Positions 1 to 9,503 of a stretch of DNA of 34,020 nucleotides are shown here, one piece after another. A program made the translations under genes and the position numbers. Origin of the DNA: Spongospora subterranea (lineage: Eukaryota; Endomyxa; Phytomyxea; Plasmodiophorida; Plasmodiophoridae); NCBI GenBank assembly GCA_900404475.1, contig OUQQ01000161.1:1-34020 (forward strand). The letters are read 5' to 3'. Each line of letters starts with the position of its first letter. Position 1 is the stretch's first letter. The notes under the pieces are model-generated. The model saw only the letters and a list, made by a program, of their open reading frames with translations, had not been told where the DNA came from and ran no database searches.

Positions 1-330
1 TAATGCCCGCCAACGATAAAACTGTATTTTTGAACGCATCCAGATCTAATGGATGTTTCATTAAGTTGAAGAGATGTCGGGATACTTGTTTTTACGTCCG
101 CATTGTTTTTTGAAAGAATTAACATCCGCTGAAACCGCTCCAGAGATTATTGAAGATGTTGCACGCTTCCAAATACGGCTTGCTGTCTTCCAATAAACGC
201 AAAATTCTTGTCCAACTTTAATGAAAGCACCTTTCTTTGGTCTTCCGTTGTCATCCAGCATCGTCAGGAGCCGTTCATATATTCCTCTGCGTTGGTCGGC
301 ACCAAGCTCTTTCGACTTGACCAGTTCGCG
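1..330 (-). mobile_element. Mariner-like (Tc1/mariner) transposase, N-terminal fragment
   Basis: On the minus strand a frame opens near 330 and runs to a stop near 61. It reads a helix-turn-helix region with the motifs QRRGIYERLL, NGRPKKGAF, SRIWKRA, SADV and CGRK in that order. This is the standard layout of the DNA-binding N-terminus of plant- and oomycete-type mariner transposases: a pair of helix-turn-helix motifs, then a conserved GRK before the catalytic domain. Upstream the frame starts just after a TGA, and after CGRK it hits stops, so the copy is decayed. The remainder, with the DDD/E catalytic core, would lie left of the window and is not visible. It could equally be a domesticated piece, but stops in all frames near position 60 argue for a dead element. 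Confidence 0.6.
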
Positions 331-1834
331 TCAATGGCTGCTGCTCTTGGTTTTGTAAAGATTACCGAATCGAATGTTAGGAATGTGCACGAAGCACATG
401 ACCTCATGAGGACCCTGTCGTTCACCAAAGGGATCGTGTACCGCAGAGCAATGACGGGTCGTATTCGTAGGGCGTCGCTCAGTTCTATTGAACGTGGGTT
501 ATGAACGAATTATCAGGAAACCTAGACATGGCGATGAGACATCTCAGAGACCATTTACGATGTACGCTAACTTCTTGACAGTAAACGACAGATTTATTCT
601 CGTAATAAAAAAAAATGAGCTTAATCGGGTAAAATGAAGCGTACCGGCCAACTGTTTCCGAACGGAGGTAGTATGTGCAACTTTGAATAGTTTCACTTTC
701 TATGGCACATGTCTTGTGCAATCCATTACTGTTTCCACCTTGTGTCGTTCTGTTATGTGGCTGTTCTCTGTGGGTTTCTCCCTTCGATGTGCCCATAAAG
801 ATTTGCTGTGTTGTCTGATTGTCTGTATGTTGCTTATGATGCTGTGCGTGTTTAGGTTTATTGTGTTGTTCTCGTATTTTGGTCGGACATTTATCGATTT
901 TTATGCTTTTATGATATGCCATTAAGGCGTTTTATTGTGGCCAAGCTGTAATCATTGAACATCCTTTTTGTAATCAATGCATTATAATGATCCAGAAAAT
1001 CTTTCACATCACACAGTTCGGGAATCCGCAGATTCCCTAATTTTACAGATAAAGATGAGATACTTACGTCTTGGTTGGTAATCGGTTGTCCGATTATTGG
1101 GTCAGGGTGTTTCTTCGCAGATAAACACACCCCGTTTCCATTCACTACTGCCATCGGTGGCAGCCGACTCCAACCATTCACTAGCCTCGCCCTCGTTCGA
1201 CATCGATCGATTCCGGACACGTTAGGGGAGTGTGCAGAACATTCAGCGAAGGTTATTGTAGCGAATGAGCTTTGACACCAAGATTCGTCTTGTTGGTATG
1301 GGTACTACAAACCTGGCACCAAAATGCCGAACACAATCACAAGAAAAGGGGTTTATTGTTCCGTTTGGAGGTCGCTCAATATTGCACAGTTCTCCGAAGG
1401 ATTTGCAAATCGAGGCTGCTAACCGCGAAACTGGTTGCGTCTGACGAAGTAGGACAGCCTTGCATTGGCGAGTTTGCAAAACAACTTGCGCGGCGCGTTT
1501 GGGAACATATTTTGCGAAGGAATAGATCGCGGGATGTGAATTGCGACAGACGCTTCGCGAGCTTTTACCCTTCTGTTCCACAAGAGATTTCTGTTCTCTT
1601 TGAGCTCGTCTTAGGACACCTGTGTTATTATCAACACGTGATTGAAATATATAATATCCTTGTGCTGGACCCAGATCAAATCAATACTACGAGCCATGAT
1701 TCTCGAGATCGACGCGATAGAAATGCCAAATTCTGCCATTGGAAGCCAGTTGTAAAAGCCCAGCCAAACGGCGACACACCAGAGCCAATGCCTCGACTAG
1801 TTCGATTCTGTCACCCACATGGAATCTTTCCGCT
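331..1834. other. No assignable gene
   Basis: I see no recognisable gene here. Several open frames exist: minus 909-1220, plus 1272-1871 (199 codons) and an opposing minus frame 1243-1581. None shows a family motif or consistent splice sites, and they overlap each other on both strands, as expected of decayed mobile DNA. The stretch 683-925 is T-rich on the plus strand, which creates a spurious His/Gln-rich frame on the minus strand. Confidence 0.5.
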
Positions 1835-1979
1835 GTCGGAGGAAAGAGGGAGATTCAACCTGTCCTGTTGAACAGTTTGGTTCAATGTGTTTATGAGAGC
1901 AATTAATGGCGGGCATTTTATGCTCTCATAAACAGATTGAACCAAACAGGACAGATGGAATGTCCCTCTTTCCTACGAC
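1835..1979. repeat. Inverted repeat (hairpin), arms about 60 nt, 19-nt loop
   Basis: The left arm 1835-1901 and the right arm 1921-1979 are reverse complements, apart from an 8-nt insertion (TTGAACAG, about 1868-1875) in the left arm and a few substitutions. The arms share AGGAAAGAGGGA, CTGTCCTG, TTTGGTTCAAT and TGTTTATGAGAGCA. The central 19 nt separate them. The transcript would fold into a long stem. The structure resembles a fold-back transposon remnant or two abutting transposon ends. It sits about 220 bp upstream of the start codon of the secreted-protein gene. Confidence 0.85.
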
Positions 1980-2199
1980 ATTGGCTTCGATAATCAGTCA
2001 AAACGTTATTCAGCATGTAGCAGAGCAACGCACCTATCAAATTCAGAACTAAATCACAGCAACAATTTAATTAATGGGAGAGAATCTGGTATCTGAACAC
2101 TGGTGTATAACACATAGAACCGTTCGTCTCACATTTGACTCTGAACTCATCCTTGCCCGATGGCGAACAGCGCTACTGTAGCGCCATCCCATTCCTCCA

Positions 2200-4726
2200 A
2201 TGCGTGTCCTCAAGTTGTTGATATTGCTGGTGGTGGCGACCAGACCGACTCGATCTGTGACAACCGAACATGGTCATGGTTGGGGCGAACGGTTTGGGTC
2301 CGGTCAGGTCAATGCCGCTACAAGAATCCCCTCCTCGACTTTATCGGTATGGATGGCGGAATTTCGCTTCAACGAATAGCCAAATTCTGAGAGCATTGGT
2401 CCTTGCAGGACACCATGTCGCCGTCGGAGGAGTGGGCCATGGTCCACACAAAAATCAAAGGTTTACCCAATGCAGTATTCGAATATTCGACGTTGGAATC
2501 AAATTTCCTGCAAGGCAATTCCTTGTTGGCGAGTCGTGTCGACCAGTTTGGCGAAAATTCTTCGATGAATGTTGTCGTTCAGCCCATCTCCATATAGTGA
2601 TTCGGCTTGTTAAGTGCGTTTTTAGGAATGGAACTCGAGCCCGGGTTCGAAAGCTGACGCGTCCCATATCAGTATCGATTCTCAACAGTTGAGTCAAGAG
2701 GGCGAGAACCTCGATCACCTCATCGATCTAAATCGAATTCCTATTGATTCGGAAATTTTGCCGTCAAAAGACTTTCTCGAGAATCTCGTGCCCGATAACA
2801 GAAACGACCACCAGTTTGGTGACCGTTCTTCGATGATTGTAGTGGTTCAGTTCATCTTCATATTGACATTCGGCTTGTCAAGCGCTTTTTTAGGAATGGA
2901 ACTCGAGCCCGGTTTCGAAAATTGACGCGTCCCATATCAGTATCGATTCTCAACAGTTGATCCAAGAGCGCGAGAACCTCGATTGCCTTATCGATCTAAA
3001 TCGAATTCCTATTGATTCGGAAATGTTGCCGTCAAAAGACTTTCTCGAGAATCTCGTGCCCGATAGCGGAAAAGCCCACCAGTTTGGTGACAGTTCTTCC
3101 AGAAACTTAGCCGTTCAGTCCATGTCCAAATTGTGTTTGGGTTGGCTAAGTTGGTCTTAGGATTGGAACTGGAACACGAGTTCAAACCGTGATGAATCCC
3201 CTATCAGTAATGATGGTCAACAGTCAACAGAAAGCGTACAGGGCAAAACTTTCGATTGCCTCATCGAAAATACGATTAATTCAAAAAACCAGCCAGTTGA
3301 CGTTCGTGAGAATTTCTTGCCAGTAAGCGATTGCCGAGAATCGTGATCACCAATATCTGATTATGGCGTAATAGGATGGATTTCCGGTGCACACTCGCAA
3401 TTTGGTTCATTTCCGTAATGCCAAGTACTTGGTGGCATTGAGAGCGCTCTGTCCGCTCTTGAACTGGGACCTGGATGAGGTCAAAACCTATGATAGCCTC
3501 TGCGTGTTTCTGGTTAGAACTCTGGTTCCCCGTTTTGCTGGGATTTGATGATCACAAACGGTATCGTCTGCTTAGGGAAAGGAGACGAATCCTGAACAGG
3601 TCGAGTTTCAAGACAGTGTCGCCACGACGAAACACATCATCAAACTACTGTCGCGCGGAATGTCGGGGCGGGATAAGGCTGAGGTCGGACAAAACAACTT
3701 CGATGTTCCTGATCCTGTGCGAATTGGCAAGGCACCCAGCACCCGGCAAAAACTGATCTTAATCTCGAATTTTGTTGTGAAAGTGGTCTCTTGCAGAAAA
3801 TCGGGCTGCAGTATTACTCCTAATGTGATTGATTGTCTCAAGCGCACCTGTATCCCCGTCCTCCAATGTCTTGTGAAATGTTGTGGCAAAGACATCGACC
3901 TGTTCCAGACACGTTGGGGAAAGTGTTTCAAACACCGTCAATTTGGAGGAAACTGCTGCCCCGGTCGTGGATTAAATTTTAACACCTGCGGTTACCATAG
4001 GACGAAACTCGTCAGACACCCTGTCAACAGGTTTGATTTCGCTTTTTTTTAGAAACACTGATGAACATTTGTCCTTTCAGAGACAAAAATTTCGGTTTAT
4101 TGGATCTCAAAGCTCTTGCTCATGCTATTTTGATGTCAAAAACCCCAGAAGAAAAACTCAACCTGTGCTGGAAATTCAACGAGAAATACCGATCAAGTGG
4201 CTCCATGGCTCAAAAGTCTCACCGATCATATTATGTCCAGTCTCCGAAACCCATCTGGGAATGCTTTGTTCATCACTGTGGCCAAAATACAAATGAGTGG
4301 ATTCGAAAATGGGGCCCTCAATTCGCACATTATGAATTCGGCTCGCGGAAATGTCAGGGCCTCGACTCCATTGAATGCGGATCGATAGAGCCACCATTTG
4401 ATATTCCAGCAAGACTTGATATTCCCCGTAAATCAACCCGAGACCTCCTCCCAGCGCTTTCACAAATTCTCGAAGAGTATAATCAGTTCGTGATTAATAA
4501 GACAGCAACAATGAGATGCCCTCAACCGAATTTAACCGCTTTTATCAGAAAGAGCCGTCCTGTCAACAATTGTTTCCGTCGTCATTGCGCTGGAAGTGTT
4601 GAGGAATTTGTTCGGAGATGGGGAGAATCAGTAAACTACACCAAGTTCAGTCGCAATTCCTGTCCTGGAACAGACAGAAAGGAATCTGATATCTGTCAAT
4701 ATGAACTTCGGACATCCCAAGGTTAG
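2200..4726 (+). CDS. Predicted secreted protein with duplicated exons and three Cys/Trp modules (unrecognised family)
   Basis: Not a family I recognise. Proposed exons: 2200-2346, 2409-2576, 2626-2844, 2894-3112, 3161-3322, 3375-3479, 3600-4030, 4081-4726 (698 residues, stop TAG). Introns are mostly 48-62 nt with GT..AG ends and all phases agree. The ATG at 2200 was chosen because it opens a signal peptide (MRVLK, then LLILLVVA, then a small polar stretch) that splices in phase 0 to the exon at 2409. Residues about 50-305 come from four related exons, two of them exactly 73 codons, ending at a conserved donor GTTCAG. Residues about 340-698 carry three 33-residue modules with a fixed Cys/Trp-Gly/Phe/Cys pattern. 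I infer a disulfide-rich extracellular or secretory-pathway protein. The least certain junction is 3479/3600, where other donors up to about 3530 would also fit. No transmembrane segment is seen after the signal peptide. Confidence 0.65.
2409..3322 (+). repeat. Tandem array of about 268-bp exon-plus-intron units
   Basis: Units begin at about 2358 (diverged), 2626, 2894 and 3161. The first three steps are exactly 268 bp and the last is 267. Each unit holds an exon (219 nt in the two best copies) plus an intron of 48-49 nt running from GTTCAG to a TTAG acceptor. The encoded units share the motifs WNSSP, SHISIDSQQL, ENLD, LIDLNRIPIDSE, LPSKDFLENLVPD and HQFGD. All copies are phase 0-0, so they can be added or lost without breaking the frame. 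The first and last units are shorter and more diverged than the middle pair. Confidence 0.85.
3867..4669 (+). other. Three 33-residue Cys/Trp modules (at 3867, 4262, 4571)
   Basis: Modules at 3867-3965, 4262-4360 and 4571-4669 align over 33 residues without a single gap. The pattern is C-[FL]-x2-[CH]-C-[GA]-x4-[EL]-[FW]-x2-[RK]-W-G-x2-[FV]-x4-F-x4-C-x-G. The invariant residues are Cys1, Cys6, Trp17, Gly18, Phe26, Cys31 and Gly33. Each is preceded by a Pro-[Ile/Val]-x2-Cys lead-in. The first module has extra Cys at positions 5, 20 and 30. The first lies in one exon and the other two share the last exon. I know no named domain with this pattern. Confidence 0.8.
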
Positions 4727-4768
4727 ATAAGGGTTGACCCACCAGTTACTCAACAAACAAGGAAAACC

Positions 4769-4944
4769 ACTTCGAGGATCGTGGCTCACCAAAAACAAAC
4801 AACACCATCCTCTTTATAATGATAAAAATCCCCGATTCCCAATGTTTGACTAAAAACAAATCATTCTGACGCGGGCGTCTAACGCTTTCTGTTGCGTTTA
4901 TAGACTTTTATGTTTTCAAAGGCGAATTCAATTTGTGTCAGTTG
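4769..4944 (+). repeat. Direct repeat copy 1 (about 176 bp)
   Basis: This is a diverged copy of 5762-5940 in the same orientation, about 993 bp apart. Shared blocks include CTTCGAGGATCGTG near the start, CCCCGATTCCCAA in the middle, and TTTTCAAAGGCGAATTCAA followed by TTTGTGTCAG at the end. The flanking sequence is not shared. It could be a paralogous exon-tail duplication or the ends of a non-autonomous element. Confidence 0.75.
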
Positions 4945-5761
4945 ATCACGCAGGTCCAGGTTGGATTTGGTTATCTGGAAGGATTTCGGAATCCACATTT
5001 CCAGTAGTTCTCATTCGACGCGATCTCCACTACGTAAGAAGAGGGCGACCAGCTCGGAGATCAGCCGAATGACGAAATCAGGTCGGGCGCAAATTGCATG
5101 TAAAGTAGTATTTTGTTTTAGTTTATATGGGAATTCAATTGTAAATCACTCAGCATTCAATGGTTCATACTGGAAAATATTTCATATCATGTCGTAGATT
5201 CATGGGAACAAATCTCGACTCTGTTTCGCAACCAAAGTCCTTCCTATATTCGACATTCGAACCAGATATAGGCGCCGACACTTATGTCTGGACTGGTCAA
5301 GATAGAATAGACTCAATGTCTATGATCTCGGTCTTGGAATAAGTGTTCGCTAGTAATTGAGGCAATCCTCAATGAGCGATGCCCAAACAATGCAGTGATC
5401 GTTGGCATATATTGAAAACACAATCTAATTCGGTTGGTGTCTCCGTTATTAATTCGCCACATCTCCGTCATTCGTCAATGCTTCAGGAGTTTTGAGAATT
5501 TTTGCTTCTGATGACCGCACCTCGAAGAATACTCGATTTTGCTACCACAGCAGAGTATCAACAAACATCACACAGATTACCCAAAGAAAAACAAAATGCT
5601 TAATCATACCCATGTTCCACAAATCCGACAATTTCCCCACAAATGTGTTCAAATCGCCCAGTCAGTTCTGCGAGGGTACATTCATGCGCCTTTCAAAGCG
5701 TTGCTTGACCAGCTCCTCCAAGTGGCGGTCCCAATACCAGCGAATTACATTGATAGATCAA

Positions 5762-5940
5762 CTTCGAGGATCGTGCTTACTAAAAGGAAAAACGCCATCT
5801 TTTTAGAATGATACACAACCCCGATTCCCAATTTTTTATCCAAAAACAACTTCATTTGGACCCTCTCAGAGCGATTAATGATTTCTGCTGCGTTGGTTGA
5901 CTTCTCTGTTTTCAAAGGCGAATTCAATTTGTGTCAGTGA
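5762..5940 (+). repeat. Direct repeat copy 2 (about 179 bp)
   Basis: Partner of 4769-4944, with the same block order and scattered indels. The two copies differ at roughly one position in four outside the conserved blocks, so the duplication is not recent. Confidence 0.75.
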
Positions 5941-6548
5941 CAAGCCGAGTATATCACCTTGCCGTCAATATGCATCCGATCCATATGTTGTTTTGGAACG
6001 GCGACCTTTCGCCGCATGGCGTCATGGTTGTTGGTTTGGCCTGGTCGAAAATGGCGCCGGTGCAGGTTCTGCTGTCTACTTGTAGTTATCGAAATCGGTT
6101 CGTCGACGTGTTGAATATGACTGGGCCAGTTCAGCTTTAAGATTTCTGTTTGCCCAATTTCCCCAACTATTCTGGTTGTTATTTCCCGTTCAAATGCGAA
6201 GATAAAATTGCAGTTATCGAGTTCAGACTGAGTTGCCACGCGCTGTTCATTGTCGATTCGAACGATTTACCTTCACCTGACACAGATGCTAAACATTTTC
6301 AACTCTTTCTGAAACTAAGTCCCTTTGATTCGCTGTTTGTTTTAAATTTTTTTGAGCGCGGCGATGCCTATCAACACTAAATTTTTAGTTCAAAGCAACG
6401 AATGTTTTTCCTCCATTCACCTTCAATGTCTATCAAAACTAACGAAGTATGTATTCCCTATAGGTGAGTATTCTTCAATAAAATGTTTGTTTTGAGCCAT
6501 TGGATTTTCATTCTGTTGCCTTAACACCATTGCTGTAGTTTAGCACTA

Positions 6549-7200
6549 TCACTTCTCAGTTTTTGTGTCTCCAATTGCCCATTGTGTTGTATCATCCTGG
6601 GCGGCCGGAGGCCTCAGTTTCAACCCTTGGGCCAATATTGGCGCTTTGGTGAAAGCTCGCTTGAGTGCACGGAAAGCCTCCAGGTGAGCTGATTGCCATG
6701 AGATTGGTACATCTTTCTTGGTCAATGCGTAAAAGCGGTGCTGCAAGCTACGAGTATTGGACGATAAAGTGGCGATAGAAGTTGGCAAATCCAAAGAAAC
6801 ATTGAACCCCCTTGACAGATGTAGGTGTTTGCCATAATGTGATGTCAGAGGGATTTTCCGGATCCATCTTCACGCCTTGTGGGCTGACGATATAACCCAA
6901 GAGTTGCACCCGTTGAACCCCACAAGCGTATTTCTCCAACTTGGCGAATACTTTCGTCTCACTTAACTTTAACATGTGCATCTTGCTCTTCAACATTTGC
7001 TGGATATATTGACACGTCGTCCAAATAGATGACGAGGAACTTGCCCAGGCATTCTTGAAACGTCTCGTTCATAAATTTTTGAAGCTGGTGCATTTATTAC
7101 GACCAAATGGCATTAGCTGATTTTCAAAATGCCCATACTTGCAGTTGAAGGTGGTTTTCCCTTCATCATTTTATCTGATCCGAATTAAATTGTAGCCGCC
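6549..7200 (-). mobile_element. Ty3/gypsy-type retrotransposon reverse transcriptase, broken
   Basis: On the minus strand, reading from 7200 down to 6549, pieces of a Ty3/gypsy reverse transcriptase appear in the correct order but in different frames. They are a block with YNLIRIR, a block with KYGHFE and MPFG, the catalytic YLDD preceded by FLVI, a later LGYIVSPQG, a GFANFYR block, and the connection region with EAFRALKRAFTKAP. In intact elements these lead into RNase H and integrase. Here the frame is interrupted by at least one in-frame stop and by shifts around the YLDD block, and nothing recognisable as RNase H or integrase follows. No long terminal repeats were found. This is a dead fragment. 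Confidence 0.8.
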
Positions 7201-7648
7201 GCGTCCAAATCGCATTGAATGGAGATGACGACTCGGATTCAGAAATAGTGTCGTGGTTGGCGATGTCGTGTTATTGTAATCATACCTTGACCGTTGCCCT
7301 CCAGGTGAAATATGGCAACAGACTCCCTCCCCAGTTATCGTCAAGTTAGAACATTCGCTTTTATTGTGATTCTTGGTTGGATATATAACATCTCACAACC
7401 CGTATTTTCATAACCTTTTATGACTATTCCGACAAATCGGTTCTTTCCCATGTCGACAAGACGATTTATCGTGATGCGTTTTCCCATTTTATTCAGTAAT
7501 GGGGTTTGTGTCAAAAATTTTAAGCTTATCCTGGTACACGATTTCCAACTCGAAGACGACTCGGTTGGTTCTCTATTCGGGGTGGAATCTAGTAGCATCC
7601 TTCCACTGCCATCATATCTGATGATAGCCGACTCCAACCCATTCATCA
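7201..7648. other. No assignable gene
   Basis: This lies between the gypsy fragment and the Harbinger fragment. A long minus-strand frame (7341-7901) covers it, but its upstream part is antisense to the Harbinger reading and it shows no motif of its own. I treat it as non-coding debris. Confidence 0.45.
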
Positions 7649-7930
7649 GACTGGCGATTACATCACCTTCCATCTGGCGTAACCGCACCGAATAAGGATT
7701 GTATCGGTGTTTTGGACGGAACACATATTCCAGCAACTCCACCGCGAGGAAACGCTGTGCCATTGCGGAACCGAAAACGCTTGTACAGCCAGAACGTTCT
7801 CGCGGCAAGCTCCTTTGAGTATGTATTGTTTGAGGATCTGCCGCAGATGGTGCTGTTTTCGGGAGTGCCAGAACGAAATCTTTCGTTATCCCACATGGCA
7901 AATACTACCTTGTCTGACACTCCCGGGGGG
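7649..7930 (+). mobile_element. PIF/Harbinger transposase (DDE superfamily), central fragment
   Basis: The plus frame reads KDCIGVLDGTHIPA, then RNRKRLYSQNVLAA and a following Phe. This is the first catalytic-Asp block of PIF/Harbinger transposases, where the Asp of LDGTH is a metal ligand and the RNRK..SQNVLA stretch follows directly. The next expected block (W-x-GSAHDS-x-VL with the second Asp) is absent and the frame runs into sequence belonging to the adjacent inverted repeat. The element is truncated on both sides. The antisense frame over the same bases is long but meaningless. Confidence 0.7.
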
Positions 7931-8224
7931 AAGAAACAGTCCAGCAATGGGCAATCGCAGACGCGTTGGCGAAGTTTGCTGAATCCCTACAACGATGCCA
8001 GGTAGCAAACCCGCGTCCTCACTGGAGCGCGCCATCAGTGTATTGGAACTGGATTATGCTGATCTCTTCAACGATGAAGAGGAGCTGCAATTTGCGTACG
8101 AGGTCATGGAAAATGATGTCAAGGCAAGGACTTACAGTTTGATGCGAAAAGGAGCCGCCAGGGATATCTGGCTTCGTAAACAGTTGGGGCTATTTTTTCA
8201 AGGCGAATCTCAGTTTAAGGCATG
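7930..8224 (+). mobile_element. Harbinger-type accessory protein (Myb/SANT-like), C-terminal piece, left copy
   Basis: The frame from 7995 to the stop at 8222-8224 reads SLERAISVLELDYADLFNDEEE, KARTYSL and ARDIWLRKQLG (given here as separate motifs). This resembles the conserved tail of the second protein of Harbinger-like elements in fungi and protists, a Myb/SANT-type DNA-binding partner with the same order of an acidic DYAD-LxDEE block, a KAxxF/Y block and a final RxxWLxxQL block. The upstream in-frame segment (TVQQWAIADALAKFA in the right copy) is separated from this frame by a 1-nt shift near 7989. Family assignment is from memory of the motif order and is moderate. Confidence 0.5.
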
Positions 8225-8511
8225 ATAAAAACCCATTTTTTTATCTACACGTCAAATATCATGTCTGCAATTCTCTTTCGCCAGATCTTCACGGCCGATT
8301 GAAAAAATAGCCCCAACTGTTTCCGAAGCCAGATATACCTGTACGTAAGGGCCAGCTCCTCATCATCGGTGAAGGGATCAGCATAATCCAGTTCCAATTT
8401 TCTGATGGCGCGCTCCAGTGAGGACGCGGGTTCGCTCTTTGGCATGGTTGTACGGGAATCAGCAAACTTCGCCAACGCGTCTGCGATTGCCCATTGCTGG
8501 ACTGTTTCTTC
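7930..8511. repeat. Inverted repeat, arms 7930-8201 and 8299-8511
   Basis: The arms are reverse complements, sharing for example GAAGAAACAGTCCAGCAATG and CAGTTGGGGCTATTTTTTCA. The right arm has a 59-bp deletion relative to the left. The spacer is 97 bp. The pair makes a palindromic fold-back of a single Harbinger accessory gene. Confidence 0.85.
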
Positions 8512-8658
8512 CTCGTGGAGTGGTAGACACCAGGCGAGCTGACACAGTGTTGCCTCGTTTAGGAGTGAACTCGGTCGAACGGGGCCTGGCACCATTTTCC
8601 CTACGCTTGGGGATCGGTCGTGATCAGGGCTGCTTGAGAACTGGTAATCACCCTCCAC
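8245..8658 (-). mobile_element. Harbinger-type accessory protein, right inverted copy
   Basis: A minus-strand frame of 137 codons contains the same blocks as the left copy (WAIADALAKFAD, ASSLERAI, LELDYADPFTDDEE, IWLRKQLG). It keeps the upstream frame that the left copy has lost, but it lacks 59 bp between the acidic block and IWLRKQLG, which removes the KA block. The two copies are tail to tail. Both are defective in different places, so neither is likely to be functional. Confidence 0.5.
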
Positions 8659-9143
8659 ATACCGAATCAGCTATATCCGAGATGCTGGAACGGCGAGAGT
8701 AAGGAAAAACCCTCTCTGATACTGCAAGCACGTGGACATTGGATTCGTCGGCAAACTCGCATGTCGCAGCAGTCCCCTCAAATAAAAATTCGGCAGTTGA
8801 AAACACAACCCATGAGGTGTCCCTAAACAGCACATATTTGGGCTATACCTGACGACACAACCAATATCGTATAAAAATTGATTAGAACAGGATCAGAGAT
8901 CAATCGACCTCAATCAGCTCATCACACGATTAACCAACTGCAGTTGGAAGTTGACGCTCTTCATCCCATCCAAGCCCGCTGTTGTTCATCAACTGTTTCA
9001 GTATTTTCCAGTTGATTTTAAGCTGTTGATTAACGGTAAACTGATTTCAGACTGTGATCAGAGGGTCCTGTGCATCGTTCAGTTGCGATGTCAACTGTCT
9101 GGTTTCATAAACCGTGGCGGACTCCGTGTTGAATGCCGAGGTA
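8659..9143. other. No assignable gene
   Basis: No recognisable coding sequence. Around 8930-9060 the hexamer CAACTG or CAGTTG recurs several times, giving small local palindromes, but no ordered array. Confidence 0.4.
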
Positions 9144-9503
9144 CAGTACCGGACACTTTAACTCTCCAACTTTGCCACTACACAGGCTACGGAGTATCTG
9201 GAACAAACTCGGATTATTACTGAAGGAATCGATTGCATTTGCAATTTTGAAAAAAAAAATGATTGAATTACAAAACTATCGACTTTTTCAAGTATTTGGA
9301 ACATTATAGGTGAAAAACAGTTTGTCCATAGATACACTCAGAGAAATGCGCACGCACATATGATCGCAAAACATGTTGAGACTTACGGACCTAAAAACTG
9401 CGCATTTCGCAAATTCGTTTTTTGCACATTTTAGCTTTTTTTTTGCTCACGCATATCTGATAATTAAATTGAAACAATTGGAGAGTTATGGTGCCCGGTA
9501 CTG
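9144..9503. mobile_element. Tc1/mariner-type MITE with TA target-site duplication
   Basis: The left end reads CAGTACCGGACACTTTAACT and the right end, in reverse complement, reads CAGTACCGGGCACCATAACT; both continue with CTCCAA. That is 3 mismatches in about 26 bp. Each end is immediately flanked by TA (142-143 and 504-505), the target duplicated by Tc1/mariner elements, and CAGT is a typical Tc1 terminus. The 360-bp interior holds no transposase frame and contains A/T runs. This is a non-autonomous miniature element, possibly mobilised by a transposase like the one at 1-330, although that link cannot be tested here. Confidence 0.8.

Larger units (their letters stand above)
4727..6548. other. 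Intergenic, holds a diverged direct duplication; otherwise nothing assignable
   Basis: Apart from the paired repeat copies listed separately, I see only short open frames without family motifs (for example plus 4961-5197, plus 5539-5811 and minus 5934-6239). Their lack of splice logic and the nearby mobile DNA suggest decayed repeats. Confidence 0.5.

Noticed and set aside
1..12. An 11-mer (AATGCCCGCCA) at the window start also found, inverted, in the 1902-1920 hairpin loop
   Set aside because: Too short to show common origin; no extension of similarity on either side.
485..922. 145-codon His/Gln/Lys-rich minus-strand frame
   Set aside because: It is the antisense of a T- and TG-rich stretch; composition explains the openness and no motif or splice logic supports it.
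1272..1871. 199-codon plus-strand frame, the longest simple ORF in the left part
   Set aside because: It overlaps open frames on the opposite strand, has no recognisable family and runs into the hairpin arm; likely chance or a decayed element.
7341..7901. 186-codon minus-strand frame
   Set aside because: Its upstream half is exactly antisense to the Harbinger LDGTH block, which is the meaningful reading.
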